Part shown: positions 12,001-24,000 of the stretch, piece by piece
How the letters are laid out: every line of letters starts with the position of its first letter
Numbering within the stretch: the first letter of the stretch is position 1
Source: Mauremys mutica
Taxonomy: Eukaryota; Chordata; Testudines; Geoemydidae
Assembly (NCBI RefSeq): GCF_020497125.1
Contig: NC_059080.1
Span: 70,600,618 to 70,664,617 of the forward strand
DNA: 64,000 bases
Direction: 5' to 3'
The notes under the pieces: model-generated
The model's input: only the letters and a program-made list of their open reading frames with translations
Databases searched by the model: none
Told to the model about the DNA's origin: nothing
Translations under genes and position numbers: made by a program

Positions 12001-15000
12001 TAACCTTTGGGATTTTAAGGCGCCAGCGCATTTATTGGTTATAAATAAGCAGGAACAAGATTTATTTATAAAATTATTTGCAAGGAGGGACAACACACAG
12101 AAACAAGTTTTTAAAAATACATAAAGAGAAAATGCAGTTCTTACTCCATACCCCGAAGCCCTGGTTTTGCCTCCCAAACCCACACGGAGTAGTTCCACTG
12201 ACTTGCATTTCTATGTGGCAGGAAATGGCTAAAAGAAAAGGTGCTGCCTGGACTCAAAGTACAGAAATTAATACTCTGGATCATAATTTACTTAGCAGCA
12301 GATATTAACTCTTCCTTTCCTTCCTCCAAAAAAGATCTTGGCCCTAAGAATTGTCTCTGCTTCCATGAGGCCCTATGGATTTCCCTTCAGAAATACATGT
12401 TAATGCTGTAGAGTCTGCTCTCTGACTGTTACTGCACAGCAGCATGGAACTCTTCCTGGGGCAGAACAAATGCTAAAGGAACTACGCTGGGGGAGGGGGG
12501 ACTAGCAACTTTGCAGTAAGCTTTCCTGAGAATACTCAGGACCTGTGGAGTTGGGCGGCTTCCTTTCCTAAGCACATCACACCTCTAAAATCCCACTCCA
12601 TCTGCAAGGGATGAACCTGGAGTTTACTGTCCTTTCTGCTTCCCTACCTTCTAATTGAAAAAAGACTGATATGCCTGTGTGAGGCAACATTTGATAGTCA
12701 GCTGTAAAACAGATTGTTGGTGGACAGATTTTTCCAGAAGATTTTGCAACATTTATGCTTTCACATTGGTTTCCGTGATGATTAAATTCCACAGTATAAT
12801 GCTATGTTATTTCCTAAGTCATTCACTCACTGAAAAGGTGTTTTTAGTAACACAAAAGGAAACTCTGCCAGCATCATTTAGGAAATCAGAGAATGATCAA
12901 AACATAGAAATTTAGGGCTGAAAGAGATCTTCAGAGGTCATTTAGTCCATCCCCCTACCCTGAGGCAGGTCTAAGTAAACCTAGACCATCCCTGTCTAAT
13001 CTGTTCTTTAAAACCTCTGACGATGGGGATTCTGCAACCTCCCTTGGTAACCTATTGCAGTACTTAAATATCTTTATTGCTAGAAGGAAATGGAACAATG
13101 CATAACAAAATATGTTACTTACTTTGGGCCCATGTGATCCTTTGGGTCCTACTAACCCAGGCATTCCTTTTACACCCTAAATATAAATATGTAGAATGTT
13201 TTCATTTTAGCATGCAGAATATATTTGTCTTATAAAACTCTGAAGTTTTGTTCTGCTCTGAAAAGTGTCTGTAAATATGGCACCTCCTTCAGACTGTAAC
13301 CTGTGCGTGTGTAGAGTCAAAAAAGATTGACATTACAAAGCAAATTTTTGCCCTGAGTCAGAGTTGTACAGTTGTAACTGAGGACAAAATTACTGTGGGT
13401 GATTCACAGCAGGAAAGATCCCAGCTTGACTCTCATTTCCAAGATTGAGTCTGCAGACCTGGAATGGACCCTTACAATATGTGTTAATGGTCTCTTACAA
13501 AATGTGCTGCAGACTTGATTGGTCCCTTGCAATACGTGCTAACTAATTATGCTAAACAATCTCTTCCACCTGCACTTTGCTCTGAGACTAGGAGTTCCTT
13601 TCCCAGACCTGAAGAAGAGCTGTGTGTGGCTTGAAAGCTTGTCTCTCTCCCCAACAGAAGTTGGTCCAATAAAAAAATATTACCTCACCCACTTTGTCTT
13701 TTCTGAGCTGGCCATTAGCAAAAAAATATCTTTTCATTTGTATATAATATTTGCAGAGTGGGAAGAAAGGACAAAGGGGAATGGTATTTCCTTTTACCCT
13801 CCTGCTATGGCACAGAGGCACCTCATGGACAGAATAGGTGGGCTGCAGCACTAACATGAGGCTGGCCTGGCCTCTGTCTGCCAGTACAATACTGGATAAC
13901 AGCATTTCTGTTGATAATGGCGGTACATTACTCAATAAAATAAATGTCCTTACTATAAACTCTGTGCAAAAATGCATCCTGGGATAGCACTTCCAGTAAA
14001 CTGAGTACAGTACTGTTTAAAAATAGACTTTAATTTGCAAACCTTTTCTCCTTTAACCAGGAAAGAACCGGGTGGCCAAACCAACAATGGCTGTCCTGGA
14101 GATCCAGGAGGTCCAACATCACCCTGTAAAAGCCAGAGAAGCAGTAGAAATGGACATCTGGTTCAACACACTGGCTCTGCAAGGCTCCAAACCATTTAAA
14201 TCTCCTACTTACAACACTAATATCTCTACTCTTATTGAACAGCTTCTGCTGATTTGTGGGTACAAAGAGCTCTGCAGAGGCCCGTCAACCATCCAGGACT
14301 CTTTCAATCAAAAGAAGGTAATGCTCCCTATATCCATTACAAGAGTATATACGATACCATACTATACCCTGGTACTTCGAGCGCCAATGAAGTCAGTAGG
14401 ACTTCAAGCAGATCTCAGTCTGCCTACACGGATCTCTATGCAGGATCAGGGCAGGGCTCGAGGGACTGTCTCATAAGTAAAACTATATGGACATCTGTAA
14501 CTAACCATAGAAACTGTATGCTAAATAAAACTATATGGACTATGTATTTTCCTAAGCAATATATATATTTAATTCTACATCCAGGCCACCTTTAATACCT
14601 TTAATTGTTTGCTTACCGGCTCCCCCTTTTGTCCATCCACTCCAATACCTGGATTGCCCTAAAGAAAAAAATTAAAACTAGTGTTGGTGAGTAAAAATAA
14701 TCACAAAAATCCTTGCAAAATAATTTAACAATTAAAGTTTTTGAAACTTTGCTAACAGAAATAGTCAAAGAACACTTTAAATATCAGCATAAATATATAT
14801 TTCACTGAAACTGTACACACCCCATGGAAAGCAGACACTCACCTGTTCACCTTGCAAACCAGGAAGGCCTGTAGCTCCCTTTAAAAAAGAGATTCAAACA
14901 ACTTAATATTCTGACTTGAAAGCAAAGCTTTTCACTGAGAATGATCCAGAGCTGCAACTCTTTAGAGGGAGTACCCAAAGGCAAAAATTTCTCCCAGAGC

Positions 15001-18000
15001 TCACCTGAGGTGCACAGGCTGTGTGCCTAGTGCCGCACCTCCCTTTGGGATTGCACAACCCATGCCTTGCTCCACTTGTCCACCCTTAACGGTGTGGAGC
15101 TCTGGCTCCATATCTTCCCTGCCTCCTTCAGGGCTTTGGTTGCAGGGAAGGAGTCGGGAGAGAGCATTACCAGCACTTCTCTGTGCCCATTGGAATTCTG
15201 CCTGGACCTTACATGTGTGTGCACAAGCATGTGGAAGGGTTCTTGTACTCTCATTCTCCCACTGCAAACCTGTGTAAGTGCCAGGCAGAATCGGGCCCTT
15301 TAATTAACTGCCTTATAGCAAATGTCTAGGCTTGAATTTACACTGGGGCTGACCTTTTTAGATGAGTGGACAAGCATTTATATATGATCTCAAAATGCAG
15401 TATTATAGAACAGTGCCAGTCTTACCTGCAAGCCTGGTTGGCCTAGCAATCCGTGTGGGCCCACTGGCCCCATAGCTCCTCTAGGTCCCTGAAAAAGAGG
15501 ACAAAAGATGTATTTGTTTGTGAAAACACTAGCATCTTAATTTCTTCATCACACAGACTTGCTCCAAATTCTCATTAAGCTCCTAAATGCCTTCATAACT
15601 TTGCTAGACAGTAAAAAAAATGGTCTTAACAAAGACAGTGGATTGATGGCTTATTGCAACAATCTATATCCCACTAACCCCCCTTTTTTGTCAAATAACT
15701 GCAGAGGCAGCGGCGCCAACCTTCTCCGGTGCCAGTGGGTGCCCAGACCCCCCGCCCCTGGCCCCACCCCGACTCCACCCCATCCCTGCCCCCATTCCAA
15801 CCCCATTCCCAAAGTCCCTGCCCTAACTCCGTCCCCTCCCTGCCCCTATTGGATCCCTTCCCCAAATCCCCACTCCAGCCCCACCTCTTCCCCCAGCGCG
15901 TGGTGTTTCCCCTCCTCCCCCCTCCCTCCCGGCCCCATGAATCAGCTGTGTCGCGGTGCAAGGGCTGGGAGGCAGGAGAAGCAGGGCATGGTGGCGTGCT
16001 CGCAGAGAAGGCAGAGGCGAGCTGGAGCAGGGGGGCAGGGCGGGGCCACGGGGAGCTGCCGGTGGGTGCTCAGCACCCACCAATTTTTTTCCCTGGGTGC
16101 TCCAGCTCTGGAGCACCCACGGAGTTGGCGACTATGTGCAGAGGTATTAATGGACCACTTCATGTTTAATGATCTCTTACAAAATGTGTTCACTATTTAT
16201 GCTAAACAATCTGTTCCACCTTGTATTTAGCTGTGACACTCTGACTACCTTTCCCAGACCTGAAGAAGAGCTCGTGTAGCTCGAAAGCTTGTCTCTTTCA
16301 CCAACAGAAGTTGGTTCAATAAAAGTTATTACCTCATCCAGTACACGCTAGTCTCTCTACAACAGGGGTGGGCAACTATGGCCACATCTGGCCCGGGGGA
16401 CTGTCCTGCCTGGCCCCCGAGCTCCTGGCTCAGGAGGCTAGTCCCCCCAGCCCCTCCCCCACTGTTCCTCCTCCCCCACGGCCTCAGCTCGCCCTGCCGC
16501 CGGTGCAATGGTCTGGGGGGTGAGGCTGTGAACGCCTGGGGCAGTGCAGCTGCAGAGCCCGACTTGACCTGGTGCTCTGAGCTGTGTGGTGGCAGCGGTG
16601 GCGTGGCCCGGCTCCAGCCAGGTGGCGTGGCTGTAGCGCCGCCAGCCACCAGTGCTCTAGGCAGTGCAGTAAGGAGGCAGGGGAGTTTGGGGTGGTGGTC
16701 AGCGGATGGGGGTGTGGATAGGCGTGGGATGGTCGGGGGGAGAAATGGGGTTGAATGGGGGCAGGGGTCCCAGGGAGACAGTCAGGAAGGAGGGGGGTTG
16801 GAAAGGGTGGCAGGGGGCAGTCGGGGGCAGGGGTTCCAGGGGATGTCAGGGGACAGGGAATAGAGTGGGTTGGATGGGGCAGGAGTCCCAGGGGGAGGGC
16901 AGATAGGAAGTGGGGGCCGGGCCACGACCCCCTTCCCTAACTGGCCCTCCATACAATTTACAAAACCTGATGCAGTCCTCAGGCCAAAAGTTTGCCCGCC
17001 CCTGCTCTAGTACATACTAGTCATGTATATAAATAATAGCACATCGAAAAGAATTAAGCTCAGGTTACCAAAGCGCTGGAAATGCTATAGCCTTTGGGAT
17101 ATAAAAAAAGAGGCTCCCTGAGCGATAGGCAAGATGACTGCTTAACAAAAAAACAGAAAATATTTCATTTGGGATTTTATTTTTATGGCCAAATTCCAGG
17201 ATGCTCGGCACACTCTGGGAAGACCCAGCAGCCCCACACAGTGAGGCTCTGCCATCCAGTGCTTACTTGACACAGAGATTTCTTGCGGCTTGTGAATGTG
17301 ACAGGGCATCAGTTGGTCAGTACCCTGCAGATCCACTGGACCAAGACCACTTGCAATGTGGGAAGCATGGGCAATCTCTGCTTCTGTTCCTCACAGCTGG
17401 TGTTGGTGAACATGACCTGGCTGTGTTGGCCTGCTCAGCTATTCTTGTGACTTTTGTGCTCTTTCACCTAGTATAGTGTGCTCCAAAAGTGAAGCAGCCT
17501 AGCACCTCCAATCACATCAGCTTGAGCCTCACTCATGATACACTCTATCATCGTCTGCTTTTCCTACACTATCTTTAATCTCTCATGTGTGGGTGGTAAT
17601 AATGAAGGCAAGTCAGGCTAAAAGCCGTTGATCTGTTCTCTCTCCTACTATCATTCACTATTACATTTTCAATTAGACCATTCATATGTAAGGATTACTC
17701 ACTCTTAATACATGGAAGTAATGTACTCATGCTACAGTATGTTGTTCAAAACAAACAAGCATATACACGAGCTGCAGGAAGATACTTACAGGTCTGCCAG
17801 GGAGGCCTGGTTCACCTCTTGCTCCCTGGAATGACAAGTATTTTGCTAAATACAATAACTCCTCACTTAAAATTGTCCCGATTAACGTTCTTTCATTGTT
17901 ACGTTGCTGATCAATTAGAGAACATGCTCATTTAAAGTTGCCAATGCTCCCTTATAACGTTGTCTGGCAGCCGCCTGCTTTGTCCACTGCTTGCAGAAAG

Positions 18001-21000
18001 AGCAGCCCGTTGGAGCTAGCTGATGGGGGCTTGGAACCAGGATGGACCGGCAGCCTCCCATTAACTCCCCATTCCCCCAAGTTCCCTGTGCAGCAGCGGC
18101 CCAGCAGACTACCAATTGCCGGCAGTTTAGCTGTCCCTCCCCCCACTGCCATGTGCTGCTCCAGCCCTCTGCCTTGGAGCTGCTCCCAGAGACTCCTGCT
18201 TGCTATGCGGAGGGGGAGGAAATGAGGGGGGCTAATGTCAGGGTGTCCCCCTCCTCCCAGCTCCTGCCCCCCGCTTGCCCCATCTTCCACAGAGCAGAGG
18301 GGACACACAACAGGGCTCAGGACGGAGGGAGTTTCTTGGCAGCAGCTGCCATCTCAGCATGCAGATTAACTTAAAAAGGCAATGTACTTAGAGTGGGATC
18401 AGTGTACTTAAAGGAACAATGCGCATCTCTCTCACACACACACGGTGTGTGTCTCTGTCTGCCATGCTGTCTCCCCTCCCTCCATTCGTGCTGCCTTGTA
18501 GAGTATGAGGCTACATTAACAACAATGAGTTAACCCTTAAGGGCTCAGCCAATTGCTAGTTCATCATTTAGCAGTAAGGCATTCTCTGGGAAATAGCCCA
18601 CCCTCTGACTCCACCAAGCTTCACAATCATCATCGCTCTGTACCAGTATTAAATTGTTTGTTTAAAACTTATACTGTGTGTAATAGTATAGTCTTTTGTC
18701 TGGTATAACAGTCTTTTGTCTAGTTAAAAAAATTTCCCTGGAACCTAATCCCCCCCCGCCATTTACATTAATTCTTACGGGGAAATTGGATTCGCTTAAC
18801 ATCGTTTTGCTTAAAGTTGCATTTTTCAGGAACAATAACTACAACGTTAAGCAAGGAGTTACTGTAAAGGATCACACTTTCACTTTATCACAGAATTGTG
18901 AGCCAACACGTGATTTTTCATCACAAAGAAATAATAATTTAAATGACATCAAGCTTTGGGTTTAAAGAACTTGATATCGCAACATTTAAATATATAATTT
19001 AACTATTAACATACATTTAAATATTTTCTAGAGAATTTTTCTAAGAAATTTTATGTTATCTACATACTAAAGCTTTTAGTATTTTAAAGGAAAACTGGCT
19101 TCCTCAAGCCCAAATTTTCTTTTTGATCTCACAGTTAAGACACAATGATGAATTAGTGACAACACAATGATTTCCAGGGCAACAGACTACTGTCATTAGT
19201 ACAGGATTACTGGGTCAACCAAAAGGAAAGAGGGAACATTAAGGGAGAAAGCCTTTATGAAAACACAAAAATGTCCAATAATGAAGAAAATACAGAGAAA
19301 CAATAACTGACTTCATATACAGATGCACCTATGGGTTTCTAAAACAAGGAACAGTTCATAGGAGAGCAGTTGAAGTCATGTATTTGATTATACTTTTGTT
19401 GATTTGATTTTACTTTAAATCATAAAAATACTCCCAAACTGCATGTATGAAAAATGAATTATTGATAAAGGGTGACAGCTCCAGCTCTTTGCTCAACCGT
19501 TTCACTGTACTGTATTCAAGTTAGCAAAACCCCCTACATTTAAACATAGGGTTAAGTAAAGTTTTTACTATTAATCTAATTCCAGATGAACTGAAGATTA
19601 AATGCAAAAGATAATGAGCCACAGCCTGCATTCTGGTGTACCGCTGTGTGAGAGAATGGAAGAGAGAAGGAAACGTTCTTCCTATCTTCAAGCATCCGTC
19701 CAGAGTACAAAGGAGTGAGTCCACCAAGAGATGTGTATGACTACCATGGCAGAGCACTCACTATGTGTCAGCTCTGCTCGACTGAATTCAATGGGAGTTT
19801 TGTCATGGTTGTAGGACAGTGAAGGATTAGTTTATATCTCTTGAGATATAAAGGTCTAGAACTTCAACTGGTATAAATCAGCATAACTCCACTAACATCA
19901 GTGGAACTATATTATTTACACCAGTTAAGGATATGCTCATAAATTTGTTTTTTCTTTTAAAGCATCGTTAAAATTTTGCATTATCATGATGCGGCCAACC
20001 CCAGTACCTTATTGCTTTGTTTATCAGCATCCTACTAGTTTGCTGTTTGCCCTTCCCTGAACCTCCATCTCTCTCTCTGCTCTGTCTTTTAGATCCCAAT
20101 GCTGCAAAGGTGGGTAAAGTTAATTTGTGCATAAGTGTTTGCAAGATCAGAGCCAGAGTATAACCTCTTTTGGGGCAGAGTCCATGCCTTCTTTTATGTT
20201 TGAAAAGCACCTAGTACATTGTAGGCACTGTTAGAAACAATAATATGGATGTGGTGTGCAGGAAGCAGATGCATACAAAACCAAACCTGCAATCAGCAGC
20301 AAGCAGTAACTGGAAGCAATTAGGGAGCACAAAGGCATCTTACTGAGAGAATCAGCTACAAAGCTTTCATCCATGTGTTATGTCAACTCACTGTGCCAAC
20401 TGTGTTACCCATCAGCCCCAAAATACAAGTGTTTGGCTCTAGGTCAGGATTTGGCCCTGTGTACATACAAGCCTGAGATTATACTTCCATAAATGTCCAT
20501 GGCAATTTGAAATTCTGATTCCCGCAGCAGCCCTAATTCAGCTTCTTTTGTACATCTGTAGAATTTTCCATTACTGTCTACAATGTTAATTTTAATGCCT
20601 GTCTATATGTCCCTAGAGAGTTGGGGAGCAATTTATAGCTGTTGTGGGAATTTCCTGACTTTAGGACAATTAATATCTCAATCTGTCTACTGCAGTTAAC
20701 ATATTTGCATTTAATTTCTGTTTTTTAAAAGAGATAAATTAGCTTTTATTAAACAATTTGGAGTTATTAGAATACTCACATTTGCTATACATGTCTTCCT
20801 ACATTTTATGATTATTTCCACAATAATATACTTACTGGAGCACCTCTAATGAAATCTGAAATATATGCAGAGTTTCCTTTTTCTCCTTTTTGCCCAAGAA
20901 CACCCTGAAAAATCAGTCAGTAATTAAAAATCAGATTATGTTCTGTAATAACATTATGATCTGTCCTCTGATACTCTAAGCTACTGTACAGTTTCAGTGA

Positions 21001-24000
21001 TAACTTCTCAGTTTTGATGGCATTAATACTCTCTATAACTCCCAGCCATATTTAATTTCAGTGGATGCAGTGGCTACTGGCATGCAAGTTCTTTACCTTT
21101 CCTAGAAATTCATACCAGGATTTATAAGAAGCCAGTGGTATCCTGTTTAAAGTAGGAAATCTGGAGCTACTGATTGCTGTATCTAAAGAAACTAAATTCT
21201 TCAATCATTAGTACATACACTTTATACCAAAAATAAATGTGATGTCTAATGTGATGTCCATGGGACTTGCTGTAGAGTCTACACATAACTTCGCTTGTCT
21301 TGGTACCCACAAAATCTTAATCTGCTTCAGCAGGAACAGATTTCATTGCTCCTGCAAAACAATGTCTGTGCTTAATTAACTATGAAGAGCATGATGTACT
21401 CAGAAGGAATGGATATATCAGAACACTTATCCCTTAACACTTACTCTTCACAATAAAGCAAAATCACGCTTGGTGAAATACTGGCCCTACTGCTGTCGAT
21501 GAAAGTTAGCAAAATCACCCACTATTTTTTTTCCGTGGATGCCCCAGGGCTGGACTTCAATAGAACCAGGATATCCTCTTCCATAGAACATAAATATCCA
21601 GAATCTCTACTCAATGAATCACAGTGTCAGCCCAGTCGTACACTGACATTCTAAAGCTTGAGGTCAGAAATGAATAGGAAAGTAATTATCACAGGAATGC
21701 AATAATAAATTGAAGAGCAGCAGCTGCATACAGCTGGAGGTAGCTATAGCACAGTGGTTTTCAAACTTTTTTTCTGGGGACCCAGTTGAAGAAAACTGTT
21801 GATGTCCACGACCCACAACGGAGCTGGGGATGAGGGGTTTGGGGTGGGCTCAGAGCTGGGGCAGAGGGTTCGCGTGCAGGGGTGAGGGCTGCGGGGTGGG
21901 GCCAGGAATGAGGGGTGCAGGGCGTGAGCTCTGGACTGCGGTGAGGATTGGGGTGCAGGAGGGGCTCAGGGCTGGGGGTGCAGGCTCTGGGCAGGGCTGG
22001 GGATGAAGGGTTTGGGGTGCAGGAGGGGTTCTGGGTTGGGGGGGGCTCAGGGCTGGGGCAGGGGATTGGGGTATGGGAGGAAGTCAGGGCTCTGGGCTGG
22101 GGGTGCAGGCTCTGGGCTGGAGCTAGGGAGGAGGGGTTTGGGGTGCAGGAGGGGTTCTGGGTTTGGGTGGGGCTCAGGGCTGGGGCAGGGGATTGGGTAT
22201 GGGAGGAAGTCAGGGCTCTGGGCTGGGGTTGCAGGCTCTGGACTGGGGCTGGGAAGGAGGGGTTTGGGGTGCAGGAGGGGTTCTGGGTTGGGGGGGGCTC
22301 AGGGCTGGGGCAGGGGATCGGGGTTTGGGGTTGGGGCACGGACTTATCTCCAGCGGCTCCCGGTCAGCGGCGCAGCCGGGGTGCAGAGGCAGGGTTCCCG
22401 CCTGTCCTGGCACCGCGGATTGTGCTGCGCACCTGAAGCAGCCGTAGCAGGTCTGGCTCCTAGGCAGAGGGGCGCAAGCAGCTCCGCGTGGCTCTCGCCC
22501 ACAGGCCCCGCCCCCCAGTTCCCATTGACCAGGCGGTGCTTGCGGCGAGGGCAGCGTGCGGAGCCCTGTGGCTCCCCTGCCTAGAAGCCAGACCTGCTGC
22601 TGGCCGTTTCCGGGGTGCAGCGCGGTGTCAGAACAGCTAGGCACTAGCCTGCCTTAGCTGGGCAGCACCGTCGGCAGGACTTTTAACATCCCAGTCGATG
22701 GTGCTGACCAGAGTGACCCAGTGCCTTACATGCCGCGACCCAGTACTGGGTAGCAACCTGAACACTGAAAAATGCTGCTATAGCAGAATGGACCTGTTAA
22801 ACAGAGGCCTTTCTGGAACTGTCACACTGAAAGCTATATGTACCTCTGCCTTATTTACACTTATGTCTCTAAACAAATTGCAAGTTTGATTTCTTTGTAC
22901 AACAAAATATTTTTATTAAACGAATCTTGTCACCTTTTCAGCTTCTTAAGCTAGGATTTTATATTGTCAACCCTTCCTTTAATTTTTCCAACCATTTATT
23001 TGTGATTTAAAGGGACAGTAATAGGCATATATTTAAGATAAGTGAAATTAACATGTATTTAGTTTATATATGAAATTATACAGGAAAATGATATAAACAG
23101 GAAGTAACAGGGAAATTAACAGTCCATTGAGATACTAGTAGTAGGTAATCAAGTGGGTATTTGATGCAATAAATCAGTTAGTAAATTGGAGTCAGTCTAT
23201 ATACAGAGTTTAATGTGGCATTATTATACTCAAATAGATAATTAAGATATTTGCTCTGACTTTGTCATGTTTTCCTAGAAAGCCCAATTTATTGGTGTTG
23301 GTATTTTAGTTCGGATCCAAGGCTGCGTGTCTGTTGTTTTATGTTCTTTTATATGCTGGGAGTGATAGGTCTGCAAAGGCTCAGATTTCCTTGAACCAGC
23401 TGGATTCAGGCTATAATTTTGTTCCATGTCTCACTTTTTCTTTTATCCCATCCCTCTACTTCTTGTAGGTGACAGTCTAGTCCATAAGACATAGTACAGT
23501 CAGAGATTTCCTAGCAGATACCGTTACCATGTTGGACAGAAGTTATTCTATTGTTCTGAAAGGTGTAGTGGGTTAGATTTTTATCAAATTGTGTGCTGGT
23601 GGCATGTTGCAGCCTATTAAAACTGCGCCACCAGAAATGTTGGGAGGGTTAATTATCGTATTTGGATCATGTTTTATCCCTCTGCTTTACCCTTTGCTTG
23701 TATATTGCTTGTTTTCTTAGGCCTGGATTCAGCAAGGAACTTAAGTACATGCCTAACTTTAAGCATCTGAATAGTTTCACTGGCTTCGATAGGATTGCTC
23801 TCGTGCTTAAAGTTAGGCATGTGTATTAGTAACTTGCTGAGTCAGGGCCTCAGGCTATTAGTGTGAGCAGTACTAGCCATGTCGTGGAGCATTCCTGGAT
23901 TACAAACAATAAATAACAATAAGGCCATAGGGTAACGTTCAGAAATGGTGCTAACAGCACAGTACTAATTTTGGCACAGATTAATCAATTCATTGCGTCT

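Larger units (their letters stand above)
13177..14042 (-). other. COL4A4 intron containing a Penelope-like fragment
   Basis: 0.87-kb intron; see 13445-13712 for the element. The sequence either side was not recognised. Confidence 0.65.
15590..16347 (+). mobile_element. Penelope-like fragment (family 1), split by a hAT MITE
   Basis: 15590-15707 encodes the C-terminal end of the Penelope polyprotein ([16 protein letters not shown], related to [16 protein letters not shown] in the copy at 58525). 16145-16347 is its 3' tail, with the polypurine core CCTGAAGAAGAGC and CAACAGAAGTTGG. The two halves flank 15708-16136 and join exactly if one copy of the 8-bp duplication is removed. Confidence 0.8.
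15489..17789 (-). other. COL4A4 intron filled mostly by transposons
   Basis: 2.3-kb intron. It holds a Penelope fragment interrupted by a hAT MITE (15590-16347) and then a hAT element (16363-17004). 17013-17789 is unassigned. Confidence 0.7.
17826..20835 (-). other. COL4A4 intron with a Tigger-like element at its 3' end
   Basis: 3.0-kb intron. 17853-18864 is a transposon and 19845-19930 a fold-back fragment. A MIR/L2-like tail lies near 20155-20255. The remainder was not recognised. Confidence 0.65.

Noticed and set aside
15559..16230. 223-codon open frame, the longest in the window
   Set aside because: It begins in Penelope sequence and runs into a hAT MITE with an 8-bp target duplication; it is a chance fusion with low-complexity Pro-rich translation.
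22003..22330. Gly-rich translation that could look like collagen
   Set aside because: Gly is not at every third position, and the frame lies within a tandem repeat in a transposon. Real COL4A4 exons are on the minus strand with splice sites.
21761..22584. Four long open frames of 144-193 codons on both strands
   Set aside because: They follow the G-rich tandem array inside a hAT element, are simultaneously open on both strands and translate to repeats of Gly/Trp or Pro/Ser without a domain.
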